Assembly: GCA_031002005.1 (NCBI GenBank)
Contig: JARYHS010013631.1
Location: 64,663,832 to 64,727,831 of the forward strand
Reading direction: 5' to 3'
From: Vandiemenella viatica
Lineage: Eukaryota > Arthropoda > Insecta > Orthoptera > Morabidae
DNA length: 64,000 nt
Position numbers and translations under genes: made by a program
Part shown: piece after piece, positions 9,343 to 19,809 of the stretch
Position numbering within the stretch: position 1 is the stretch's first letter
Layout: the number at the start of each line of letters is the position of its first letter
The notes under the pieces: generated by a model
What the model saw: the letters and a program-made list of their open reading frames with translations, nothing else
Told to the model about the DNA's origin: nothing
Database searches by the model: none

Positions 9343-10063
9343 TGTAACATAACCAGGGAAATTATGGGTATATTTTTAGTGTAGATTGTGATCTGATAGG
9401 TAGATATAACGTCTTTGGCATTGAGCGATTATTTAGCATGCTTTGGAACAGTCTTGTAATGATGACGGTCGAGTGAGTAACAGCCAGCGGGAGCTAACTA
9501 GCTGCGGCTGCGTGCATGTGTGTACAGCTTAACCAATATTCCGAGGTATAAAACACTGTGTGGACATTGCTGAGGCATTTTGTGGACTATGAAGGTTGTT
9601 CTGAGTGAAATGGTTTCACATAAACTGTGTATGGTGAACCGCTGCTGAGTTGGACCATGTAGATTGTGTAATAATTAATTACGGGGCTTGTACTAAATGT
9701 TTCCAACTTTAATTATCCCCGAATCTGCATTCTTTGGTGAAGAAGATTAGTTTTTAGTGTCTGCTGGCTTGCTTAGAGATTTTGTAGTTTCAGATGAATA
9801 AATTTGAATGAACTGTGAAAGCTGAAACGTGGGTGTATTTCTCAGTAGTTTCTTGCTTGTTTTCTGTGACTGCAATTTAATTAGTTTATCCAATTAGCAA
9901 AAAATCAGCGGACTGGCGACCGCATGGCAATCTGAACGTTTTAATTATAAGTGATAAGTAGTGGAGAAAAACATAGTACATTGTGTTAATCAGTATAGCT
10001 TCACTGCTGCATCGACGAACTTTAATTAATCTAAAGCCCCAACAAACCACGTATGACGTTACA
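9343..10063 (+). repeat. 3' LTR (721 bp)
   Basis: This is a direct copy of the 5' LTR, with 11 extra bases (CGACCGCATGG region near 9910). It ends GTATGACGTTACA and is followed by the AAGT target duplication. It carries the same TATA (about 9545) and AATAAA (about 9795) motifs. Confidence 0.93.
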
Positions 10064-10067
10064 AAGT

Positions 10068-10250
10068 CTTGCCATAAATCATGTAACTATAGGCTGTTGT
10101 CCTCAAACATTTTGTTAGGGTGTTTTGTATAAAGTTTGTGAATCACATCTCAGCATCATTTTGCCCTAGAAGAGGGACAATGCATTTTGAACTACATTTT
10201 GGCATTTACTAATAGGATGTGGCTGCGCTCGACGAACACATGTAACACAA
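10068..10250 (-). pseudogene. Penelope-like GIY-YIG-region C-terminus
   Basis: The minus frame reads KHPNKMFEDNSL, a stop, then LHDLWQ, collinear with KHPNNINKDNGLKLHDGW on the minus strand near 56060-56105. It is the continuation, across the LTR insertion, of the fragment at 5980-6215. It is interrupted by a stop and non-functional. Confidence 0.6.
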
Positions 10251-10743
10251 TATTTTGGTAATGAACATAAGTCTTAAAAGTACATGGGACACTTAGTTTT
10301 GGGGTCGGATGTGAGCACAGTGATTCCCAATAAATGAATGGGGAACCCAACTATCAAAGTCAGTGTGGTTGGAGTGGTGGAGGAAAGAGGTGAGAAATTA
10401 CTGAATTGATAATTCTGGAGAATTATTATTGTAGGAAGTGGGGAAACATTAACAAAGTAATGAATGTGATGGGATATAAAGATTATCGGAAAATACTAAA
10501 TTTAAGATTTATAAATAATGCGACTAAATCTAAATAATACATGCTGGGTCTATTGGAAGAGTCTTATTGGAGATCAAACCAGCAGGTTGTCTAATATCAA
10601 TGATATTTTGAAAAGCTAGATCCCATATGCAGAATTCAGAGGGGATTGTTGTTTCAGGAAAAAATCTGGCAGCCCTCGTTGTAAAACAGTTGTTTAAATG
10701 GTAGGAACTGGCATGGGTTGCCACTGGATGGTATATATTATTA
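10251..10743. other. Spacer without recognised features
   Basis: AT-rich intronic sequence between the Penelope-like remnant and the hAT target duplication. I see no domain, terminal repeat or RNA gene. Confidence 0.45.
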
Positions 10744-10751
10744 GTATAAAC

Positions 10752-11487
10752 CAGTGATGGGGAAAGTACGGCCCGCGTGGCAAGTGCGGCCCCTTCGGGT
10801 TAGTCAATCCAGCCTGCGACATGGTTTCGAATAACCCCTTACAATTACACATAGGACATAATGTATTTTCTGTGTAGCTAGAATAGAATAACGGTTTTCT
10901 TCTCATTGTGTTTTAAGTACATTATTATCACCTCTAATATTAACTGAGTTTGTATTAGATGTCTGTAGATCAGTAGCATGGAGATGTGGAGTACAATGCG
11001 TGTGTTTCTCGGCTAAGTTCGGAACTCCCCTGTCAAAATCAAGTTTCCCAAACCTGTAATCTCACGCTCAGAAGATAATTACAATGTTTGTATCTTCCTA
11101 CATCTGTGAACATGTATTTTCTACTATGAAGCTTCACAAAAACAACGTTAGAAACCGATTGATTGACCACCATTTAGCTGCACTATTGCGAATGAGCTCA
11201 TCCCAGTTTCTAGCAGATTATGAACAACTTTTAGAAGCCAGTCATAGTTCCATCTGTAACGTGTGCCTTCATACTCTTCTAAAGAATAATCAGTTTTGTA
11301 ACTTTTGTTCTAAGTTTTTTTTTTTTTTTTTTTACCATTATAGCATTTTAATATAAGTGGTGTGTGATGTAAAAATCAAAAATAAACTTTACCACTTATA
11401 ACAATTTGTTTTGTTTGATTTTTTTGTCCCGCCTAGATAATTTTTTACTTTATCTGGCCCTCCCCTTAAAAAGTTTGCTCATGACTG
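10752..11487 (+). mobile_element. Internally deleted hAT element (736 bp)
   Basis: The termini are CAGTGATGGGGAAAGTACGG (left) and, read inward on the other strand, CAGTCATGAGCAAACTTTTT. They are flanked by 8-bp target duplications GTATAAAC (10744-10751 and 11488-11495). Subterminal GGCCC blocks occur at both ends. Only the C-terminal transposase segment remains. Confidence 0.92.
11084..11356 (+). pseudogene. hAT transposase C-terminal dimerisation remnant
   Basis: CEHVFSTMKLHKNNVRNRL followed by IDHHLAALLRMSSSQF is the hAT C-terminal block seen in GTF2IRD2/SCAND3-type transposases (usual form CEQLFSxMK...LTDEHLxAxLRIS). No catalytic core is present. The frame ends just past a T-run. Confidence 0.8.
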
Positions 11488-11529
11488 GTATAAACTGTTT
11501 CCCTGTGGCCATTCATTCTGGTGGTGATG

Positions 11530-13190
11530 TGGTTAGTGGCTAGACCTATATATGAACTGATACAGAGGAGGCAGAAGAGTTGATATATGAGGTGTGCTGT
11601 AATTCATTTGATGTGTCCGGTGGTGGGAAAAGTTTCCCCTGTTGTAGCTTGTTGCATGGAAATTGCTCAAAGATTTGTGTGCAAGTTTGGGTGAATTACA
11701 AGACAAGTATTTGTGTACCAATATATTCTTTAGACTGGAAGGTCTGTTGATGTGTGTGCTTGGGGCAGTGGGCAGGATTTGGTGAAGAAGGGTTTACATT
11801 TCTGGGAAGGAATGTATGAAGTCATAGTCTTGATGAAGGATTATTAATGGACTCTAGACCAGGAGAGAAATGGGCGATGAAGACAGAGATGTACCCAGCT
11901 GTAAAATGTGTGAGATTGGAGTTGTTTTCTGAAGAATGGGTTGTAGCAAGAGATTTTTTTTTTTTTTTTTTGTATAAGATCAGCAGGATAACAGCAATAA
12001 ATTAAAGCTTGTGACAGGTTTTGAGGGTGTATCTGGAGAGAGATTCTTCATTGGAACATATGGTACTGCCACAGAAGGAAGAGAATGTTTAGTGTTAAGG
12101 GATTACAACTGTTGAAGTAAAGGTATTGTTTGTAAATTTGTGGGTTTGCTGTGAACAGATGTATGTAGACAATCTTTCTGTAAGGAAATGCCAAGAAAGG
12201 TCATATGTGTAGGAGTAAGTTAAGGTACAGTTGATGGAGTCACTATTCATAATATCAAAGTTTCTGTCGGTGTTGAGAATTAATAGTGTCTTCTCTGGTG
12301 ACTAGCCTGGCACCAACCAGTATTAACCTCACTCCACGGCCCAGCCATTGACTAAGTCTGCAAATCAGCTGTGTGCGCACATTCGGCCATCTCTGAGGTT
12401 ATAATCCCAACCTTCCACCACATACAGCACTTCACCAGAAGATGTCGACAGAGATTCCGATCACCGAAATATCGTGAGAGAACACCCCGCTCACTCGGGT
12501 AGTCACCTGACTATATTAGGAGTCACTATTGTTTACAGAGTTGATGTGGTTTTTACTGTGAGACCACATCATATAAATATCATCCATGTATCTGAACTGC
12601 AAAGGAAGTTTAGTTGAGATATTGTTCAGAAATAGTTGCTCCATGTGGCCTATGAATAGAACAGTATACATACCCATAGAAGTACTGTATGTCTCGTGGT
12701 AAACTTGAGTGTCTTTGGAGAAGAAGTTTTTTTACAGAATGAGGTGTGACGAGGAAATGATATGCTGGGGAGGTTATAGGAGGGTCATATTTCCAGAAAG
12801 TGTTCCATCACTCTAAGGCCCTGATAGTGGGGGATGTTAGTGTACAAAGAAATCTATGGAGTGTGGCAGTAGAGGAATTGGGAAAGGTGTTCAAGGTAGT
12901 GTGGGATATCTTTTATGACTGAAGGGAAATCCTATACAAATAGTTGGAAGTGCTGATTCTCAACAACTCAAATCTATTCGGTAGGCAATACATATAGCTG
13001 AACTATAGATTACCCAGCATTGCTAGCCTCCTGGATCTTGGAAAGAAGGTAAAAGGTGGGATACATGAATTCTGTAGAGTATGAAGGTAGAAGAATTTGA
13101 GCAAGAGGTATTGCAAGGGGCCTTGAAGGTCAAGGAAAATATACTTCTTGGCAAATTAAAGTAGTAGGTGTGTAGGATGTGGATGGTATG
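11530..13190 (-). pseudogene. Penelope-like element, reverse transcriptase
   Basis: Read on the minus strand from 13190 downward, degenerate frames follow the Penelope order: HPTFYLLSKIQEASNAG (usual FYLLPKIHKPGNPGRPIVS), PHYLEHLSQFL, ISLYTNIPHYQGL (LYTNIPH motif), TSMGMYTVLFIGHMEQLFL (GTAMG...F/MG block), then QFRYMDDIYMMWSHSK with the catalytic YMDD at about 12575-12590, and FLGISLQKDCLHTSVHSKPTN (FLD...L.T.LYxKPT). Several stops and a 271-bp insertion at 12248-12518 break it. The upstream side ends at the hAT-2 insertion. No GIY-YIG part was recognised here. Confidence 0.82.
12248..12518. mobile_element. 271-bp insertion in Penelope-like RT (SINE-like)
   Basis: It is flanked by 12-bp direct repeats GGAGTCACTATT at 12236-12247 and 12519-12530. 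The reverse transcriptase reading on either side rejoins when it is removed. It lacks a clear tRNA head. A motif ACCAGAAGATG...GATCACCGAAATATCG resembles sequences often found at Penelope-type ends. Class uncertain. Confidence 0.7.
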
Positions 13191-13797
13191 AGCAGGGCCG
13201 TAATTATAAACTTGGAGGCCCCGGGGCAAAACTTCATAGTGAGGCCCCTCAACATTTTTCTTTTTATATGCATGGGGCTTTATTCCAATTCGACAAAAAT
13301 TTATTTTTATCTATTGGTCCTTGCAATGGTAACAAAACTGGCTACAACAGTTCAAATATTTATCTATATATACAATTAAAAAATTATTAAATGGATTATT
13401 TTTATGATACAAGTTTTGGAAATTAAATATCCAGTGCTTATGGTTGTAAAAAGAATAAGGTGAATAATACAAAAGTGCAATTTCTAAAAACAGTGTATGT
13501 TCATCAAAAATTTATAAAATCACACATTAAAAATACATGGTAAAATATTTGCTACACTGTTGTCAACATAAAAAATTAAAATATTAACTTTTAATACGAT
13601 TAAACTAGTGAAAAATTTTTAATTGATAATTTAAAATATGATTTTTTAAATTAAAGTTTAAGATACATTAAAGATAATAGATGTAAATCAAGTTAGTCGA
13701 AATGCAAACTTTGCTTAAAACACAAGGAATCAGTAACTGATGCATGGAAAGTAATGTATATTTAAAAGATTAAAGATTAGCTACATTTAATTATTTC

Positions 13798-15330
13798 TTA
13801 AACATTTGTTTCCATAACTTTCAAAGAAGCGAATTCATCAATTACTTTGTCAAAGTTGATTTGTTGAGCTCGGTCATTCTCAATTGAAAGCAAAGCTAAC
13901 CTGCTGAGTCTTTCTTGAGCCATTGTACTTCTCCAGTAATTTTTGATCAATTTAAGTTTAGAAAAGGACCGTTCAGCCTTTGATACAGTCACAAGAACAG
14001 TCAAATACATAATGCACGCTGTGCAAACATCTGGGTAGCTTCATGAAAGCGAACTGTGAATGACTTTTATATAATTAGCAAATTACTTAACACTTTTCAT
14101 TTTTCCAGTTCGTTTTGAAACGAATTTTTCAGTGAATATAATTGTGAAAGAAAGGCTGGACTCACATCATTTAAATACTTATTAACGAAATCAACTGCTT
14201 TTTTATGAATATCACTTTCATATGCATTGGCTAATAGTCAGGTTGTATCACTTATCAAGTGTCAAGAACAACTTTCATCCGTTCAAAACGGCGATCAAAT
14301 GGAGTACAAAGTGTGTCTAGAACACAGTGACACGGAAACAAGATTTTGGGTCTATTAATCTCTCGTCTTCACTCAACTAATGAAAGGGTTTTTTACTTCC
14401 TTAGTCTATTCTGGCGAAATTCTTTGTTTATTCTCCATCGAATACAAATATCTGATGCTTCAGAATCAAATTCTTCAAACTTTCCACGTATTTTGGTTAT
14501 CCTTAAAAATAAATTACCAAATAACTCATATGCATACAACAACCTAGGTCCATGGTTTCAGATTGTAAGAATTTTGCTATGATGTTGAGAGACTCTAAAA
14601 CTTCACACTGCACAAGGCACAACCAAAAGCAATACAAAATCAAAACCTGCAGGTTTGTTCTTTAGCTGCTGTGCTTTCATTTCTTTCCTTGCTTTCCCTG
14701 GAAGTCAAAGTTATGCGGATAAGGCTTTTAAACATGTCACAAAACCTGTGTTTACACTGCCTCATGCCTGCCAGCCCAGTGAGTTGCATTAAGAGTTTTC
14801 AGTGTTACTTTCGAAATTCAGTGAATCAGTCTAAGCCTCGATGTCGTACACTGGCTTCACGTCTTGCCAGCGCAAAATACTATGACCAAAAAAGCAATAC
14901 ACACTTTGAATGGTTACAAAAAACTGGCTGACCACTTCGGTTTCCTTCCACAGCATCCTTTATTACTAAATTAAGGTTATGTGCAGCACAGTGCACGAAG
15001 TATGCGTGTGAAGCTTTTTCTTTAATACTCTGCTCCACTCCACTGTATACCCCACTCATAACTGCAGCCTTGTCATAGTCTTGTCCACGGCATTTGGTCA
15101 AATCCAAGTTTTTCTCAATTCTTCTGCAAGAATCTTGGACAGACTGAACTTTTACCTCTCTAAAGGATACGAAAGGTTCACATATTTTTATATCAATAGC
15201 TGTCCCTTCTTCATCATTAATTATTTTACATACCTGTAAACTTCACTTAACTGACCAACTTTAGCAATGTCCTGAGTGGTATCTAAAATCAATGAAAAAA
15301 ACAGTTTTGAAGCTCAACGGTAATTTCATT
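13798..15330 (-). pseudogene. hAT-2 transposase (ZMYM1-like) remnant
   Basis: 14880-15107 (minus) has GQDYDKAAVMSGVYSGVEQ followed by AYFVHCAAHNLNLVIKDA, a core block of hAT transposases related to ZMYM1/DUF4371 proteins. 13798-14010 gives the C-terminal SKAERSFSKLKLIKNYWRST...RLSRLALLSIE dimerisation block. The region between, and the frame entering 15107-15330, is frameshifted. The N-terminal zinc finger is missing, and the element then meets the PIF insertion. Confidence 0.82.
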
Positions 15331-15420
15331 TTTGATTTCTAAGGCTAATAGGTTTATAAGTTCATTGTGAAGGTATTTCACAGTCCCTAGCGGACGCTGA
15401 ATCAATTCTTGGGCCGGTTA

Positions 15421-16868
15421 CACACTGGGCGGTTCTTGCCGCAGCGGAAAATTAACCGTCACCACCTACAGAATTTGAGGTGTTTACAAATTCAGCGGTA
15501 GAACTGCCGCTGCTATGAAGAGCTGGCAGAATGTGACGTGGTCTGGCGTCAGTTGCTTTTGTCAAATTAAGTTTCATTTTGTGAAATCAGAAGTTTATTT
15601 GGTGAATTTGGTGATTATTACATCATAGATAGGTTTAAAAATTGTCATTTTGTCGGTTCCCTCACCGAAAAAAATAAGAAAAGAAAAAAATCGTCTTATT
15701 TGGATCCATCAAATCAGCCAAAGGAGAACATAATATTTGAGGATCGATTTTAAATTATTTTGGGATGTTTATTCAGACGAACTGCTTGGGAAACTAATGT
15801 ACACCATTCAGTTTAGAAATACCCAGTTGACGAAATGTATTCAACGTGTGGAAATGCTGGCAGTCACGTTGAAGTAAGCAGTTTCCTCATGGGTCTCCTA
15901 TAGATAAACAATTAATGTTATATAATTCGAATCAGCTATATATATTTTATGTTAATTAGGGTGAAAACTCCTTGAGGTTAATAGGAATAGGTGTACAGGA
16001 AATGTTTGAAAAGTACACTAGTCATATAATAGCTAAGACTTTTATATTTAACTAATACATATACTTCACTGTGTAATCAACACCTCACTATTTAGCTTAT
16101 TCTATCTTGCTTTATCCTTACAAGCACAATCGACTAATTATACTTTTATAGTTAAATTGTATTATGTTGAATGTTTTAATAATTATTACTTTACAAAGAA
16201 AAATCGTTTGTAATTGGCGAACATGCCGAATTTACTGAATGGCTTGTCTCACTGTATTCATTACTGCTGGTTATATATATCAATAAAAGTCTCATAATAT
16301 CGAGCAGCAAAATTTCGGTCTAATTTTGGAAGTGTTCCTTGGCAAATGTCTAAGATATAAGGACACAGTTACACAGTATTAAACATCAAAATCTTTCTAT
16401 AAAATATGACTCAACATTTTTCAAGTTCTAGTTGAAGCTATAAAAATGTATGTAAATATGTGGTCAAAAAGTTTACTATCCAAAGGAATTTTATCCCCGT
16501 TTTCCAGTATGTCAAAATCATTCCCAATTTCAATGCACACTTCTTTCCGAACGTGTCTGGTAGCGTCCCGATCATTGAAACAATCTAATGGTTTTCCCCA
16601 TAAAACTGGTCTCACTTCTGCTAACGAAATGAGAAGATCATTATCTACCACCACTTAAATCATATTATGATTTTTAAATTTAAAGAAAATGTTAACTTTA
16701 CACAGCCTGAAAACGTACAAGCGGTTAAAAATCTGCCGAGTGCGTATGCGCCTATCTGGGCCACTGGGTGGACTGGGGCGGACAAACTACCGTCGAATGT
16801 AGTGGCAGCGCCCCGCTGCATACCTGCCGTCGACGGCAACTCTACCGCCGATTTGCCCTACCGCCCAG
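15421..16868 (-). mobile_element. PIF/Harbinger remnant nested in hAT-2
   Basis: Inverted termini share CTGGGCGGT (left CACACTGGGCGGTTCTTGCC, right inverted CTGGGCGGTAGGGCAAATCG). The element is flanked by TTA on both sides (15418-15420 and 16869-16871), the PIF target site. A MADF-domain fragment inside supports the class. The two ends differ by four bases at the tip, so exact borders are uncertain. I found no DDE nuclease. Confidence 0.72.
16421..16654 (-). pseudogene. MADF-domain fragment of PIF element
   Basis: DLLISLAEVRPVLWGKPLDC then FNDRDATRHVRKEVCIEIG is the N-terminal half of a MADF (Myb/SANT-like) DNA-binding domain, which accompanies the nuclease in PIF/Harbinger elements. The end of the domain and any downstream part are lost. 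Confidence 0.78.
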
Positions 16869-16998
16869 TTATTATTAACTTTTAGTTAGGTGCTGGGTAT
16901 TTTATAGGAAGTTAGATTAATTATTACAATAATTTTTTAACCATCAGTTTGGGGCCCCGGGGCAGTGCCCCGTCGGTAGTTACGGGTCTGGGTATGAG

Positions 16999-17600
16999 CA
17001 GATGACAAAGTTATCTCAAAGCCTCAGCCTCATAGCACTTTTCAACCTCCATCATCCAATCCCTCTCTACCAACCACCCCAAAAGCCCTCACGCTACTTC
17101 TTACTAAACCACAGCAGTTTGCTATTAATATTTCATCTGCTCCTTTATCCAACTACCAATTCTTTGTTCTTTCTAAGACAGTTTCATCTTCCCAGAAGTA
17201 GGACCAAGTCACTTTGGTCCAGGATTTTTTTAGCATTCTGATGAACTCTCCGATGGTGTTATCACTTTTTCACCATGGAGAAGAGCAACAATCAGCTTGA
17301 TGAGTCCAGCCTACAGTGATTCAAATCTCCATTACAACTGTACCAGGATTTCTTCACATCCAACTTATTCTCAGCCTCTTTCCTGAACTCTATTCCTCCA
17401 CCAACAACTTTAGTTCCATTGGAATGTGAGCCATGAATCCAAGAATAAGAACATCAGTATCCTGCTGGCCATCAAGGGCTCAATCACTGTAGTCATAGAC
17501 CACAGTTACTATGGCCAAATTCCATCTGATTCTTGACCACAGTATTTCCCCGCCTCTGATGACATCGATGTCAATGAGACACAAAGCCATAAAAAAAAAA
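16999..17600. other. Possible Penelope-like N-terminal remnant
   Basis: This is the sequence across hAT-2 from the Penelope-like RT. A plus-strand frame at about 17130-17240 (INISSAPLSNYQFFVLSK, then a stop, then VQDFF) faintly resembles the Penelope N-terminal motif (NLSxxxLSxxExxLLSKGL). The orientation is opposite to the RT, so it may be a separate fragment. Confidence 0.25.
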
Positions 17601-18904
17601 CAGAAACACATTTATTTTATGAAACAAAAGATACTGAATAGCAAATTAAGATAAAAATTATGACAGAGGTGGAAATTATCACTTACGACAGTTTATGATA
17701 CGATAATGTTGATATACAAATTGATATGGAGACAAATAAAACATTTAAACATTTAGGTAAGTTTACCTTGCACTAACAGATTCTGTACACCACGTTCTTT
17801 TCATGATGGAAAAAAATTTAATGGTTTATATGTGGCTGTAACATTTCCTATGTCTATGCCATCCTGCCGTTGATTATGGTAACTGATGAATCTTCCTTTA
17901 TCCTCCTGAACCATTACTCAGATGAAATACATATAATCACTTGCCAGTAATATTCTTCCCACTTTAGTAACTTTAATCAGATATCTTGTTCCTTTAATCC
18001 TGCCTATCAGTGAACATTTCAGCGAATGACCTCACAAATTCCAGCTGTGGTATCCAGTGTGTACCTACATTATGGTTGCCATATGATGCATTACTCTCTG
18101 AAATGATTAAGTGGTTTTGAACAATATCACAATAAAGCAGTTATTTTAAAACACTGCCCTATTGGATTTAGGAGAAACCCCAGGTGTAGGTTCAAACATA
18201 AGGCATGAGATATTAGCCATCCTAATTTTGGTTTCTGGGAACTTTACTATACCAGCCAGGATAACTCACAGACAGTCCATAAGTCCCACCTCAAAAACAA
18301 GAAAACACGTAAATGAGTTAACAATTATCGTAGACATTCACAAACAGGGGGTGAAATGCAAGATAGCTGATTAGTAATAAACATATAATATGGGCAAAAA
18401 AAGTGTTTCTGTGTTCACCTCATTTCTGCCCTCAAGTTTGGTAAATGGCGAGTTTACTATTTTATTTACTATTCTGAACCCATGATGCCTTTTCAACATT
18501 TCTTTTTGTTCTTTTATCATTAACAGAAGTTAATATTATTTATAAAAAAATAATCTCTCTTGAATTTTTTGAAGCAATCCTCCATTACTTTCTATATTTA
18601 GCTATTATATTTATCTAACATACCAATTATAGACTATTTCCTCAATTAAGTGCTTCATATATTCTAATTTCTGTGTTCCTCTACAGTTTGTTCCTTTAAC
18701 TGTTTCCTTCACTAACAAATGAACCAATCTTGTATGTATTAAAATGTGGCTCACCATTTCAGATCTTCTTCCTGTAAGACTCTTCCTCAAAGTTCATCTT
18801 CTATTATTTCCAAACTATGTTTTTTCGTAATTTTGTTGAAACAGTTACTTTATTTAATTTACTTATTTATTATTTTGCTTATAGCTTTACAGCTTGTCAA
18901 TGTG
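17601..18904. other. AT-rich spacer
   Basis: Intronic sequence in which I can identify no coding domain, terminal repeats or RNA genes. Short open frames occur but look random. Confidence 0.45.
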
Positions 18905-19090
18905 AAGGTCATTAGAGGTGGAAAAGGACTGGGGGCAAGGATGTGGCTTTATGAAAGAACCATTCTGATGTTCAGTGATTTTGGAAACCATGGAAAAAGT
19001 TGTAATCTGGATGGTTGGGTTGGGATTCGAACCTGTGTTAAACTAAATGCTAGGCCAGAGGAATATGGCTCTGCCACCATGCTTGGTCAC
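18905..19090 (-). mobile_element. tRNA-derived SINE-2, copy 1 (diverged)
   Basis: It aligns with the clearer copies at 22925-23162 and 29158-29366: GGAAAAGGACTGGGGGCAAG, TTTTGGAAACCATGGAAAA, GGGATTCGAACC (inverted B box), and a tRNA-like end near CACCATGCTTGGTC. The tRNA head is at the high-coordinate side, so the element is on the minus strand. The middle is rearranged. Confidence 0.72.
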
Positions 19091-19249
19091 TGTTTATTTA
19101 ATTTTCAACATCATTCTGTTGCACACTATATAAAATGCTTCATTTTTCTTCTTTCTGGTATTCATAAAGATCAACCCTATAACACACTCCATACTGACAA
19201 TCTTTCAGATTCCTAGGTCAACATTTGAAATAATTCATTTCTATTCACT

Positions 19250-19800
19250 AGTGCTATTCTTTTGACATCATTCTTGCCCCATCCATCCATTGAAAATAAC
19301 AGAATTTTCATAGTAACAATACAAATCAACATGAAATGGGACTTGCAAACTAATTTGGTCATAGGTAGAGATAATTCTGATTCATAGGTCGTCTTGAAAA
19401 GTTGTAATGCACAAACAAAGGAGGTAGTGAACAAAATTGTGTGGTCACATTTGGATTACTGTTGTGCCACTTGTAAAGTACAGAGAAGAGTCACTCAATT
19501 CGTAACTGCTTGCCATTGTCCTTATGTAGGGCTGGAATTCTCTGGTTGACATATGATTAAGTGATGTATGTTATTAGTTAACATGCATACACCCACTTTA
19601 ATTTATGAGTGCACTGAAACACTTCATCCACCAACCTATTTCAGCCACAATTATGAGACAGATAAGGTTAGAGAAATAAGGAGCTTATATAAACTCTTTC
19701 TCCCCTCATGCCATTCTGGATTGGAATCCACAGAGTAGAGATCAATTTTGGTGCAAAGCACCCACTGCAACACACACAGAGTATATATATAGAAATAGAT
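19250..19800 (+). pseudogene. LINE-A 3' end (decayed copy)
   Basis: It is collinear with 31200-32220. TGTGGTCACATTTGGATTACTG matches the RPHLDYC block, ACAGAGAAGAGTCACTCAATTCG the VERVQRRATRF block, and CACTTCATCCACCAACCTAT the ILLPPTY block. The ending TTTTGGTGCAAAGCACCCACTGC and the ATATATAGAAATAG tail are typical of the family. Multiple stops. It abuts LINE-B. Confidence 0.7.
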
Positions 19801-19809
19801 CTTCTCCTA

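Larger units (their letters stand above)
6220..10063 (+). mobile_element. Non-autonomous LTR retrotransposon with single ORF
   Basis: This 3844-bp element has two long direct repeats (6220-6929 and 9343-10063), each bounded by TGTAAC...GTTACA, and a 4-bp target duplication AAGT at 6216-6219 and 10064-10067. A primer-binding-site-like TGGCGCC lies directly after the 5' LTR and a purine tract AGGGAGGGAG directly before the 3' LTR. The 2.4-kb interior encodes one 400-aa ORF. No protease, reverse transcriptase, RNase H or integrase is present, so transposition would need enzymes in trans. Structurally it is a LARD or gag-only (TR-GAG-type) element. Confidence 0.95.
13193..16990 (-). mobile_element. 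hAT-2 DNA transposon (decayed)
   Basis: The termini are CAGGGCCGTAATTATAAAC on the left and, inverted, CAGACCCGTAACTACC on the right. Each is followed by a GGCCCCGGGGC block, and the element is flanked by the 8-bp duplication GGTATGAG (13185-13192 and 16991-16998). Minus-strand transposase remnants occupy 13798-15330. A PIF/Harbinger remnant is nested at 15421-16868. Confidence 0.93.
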
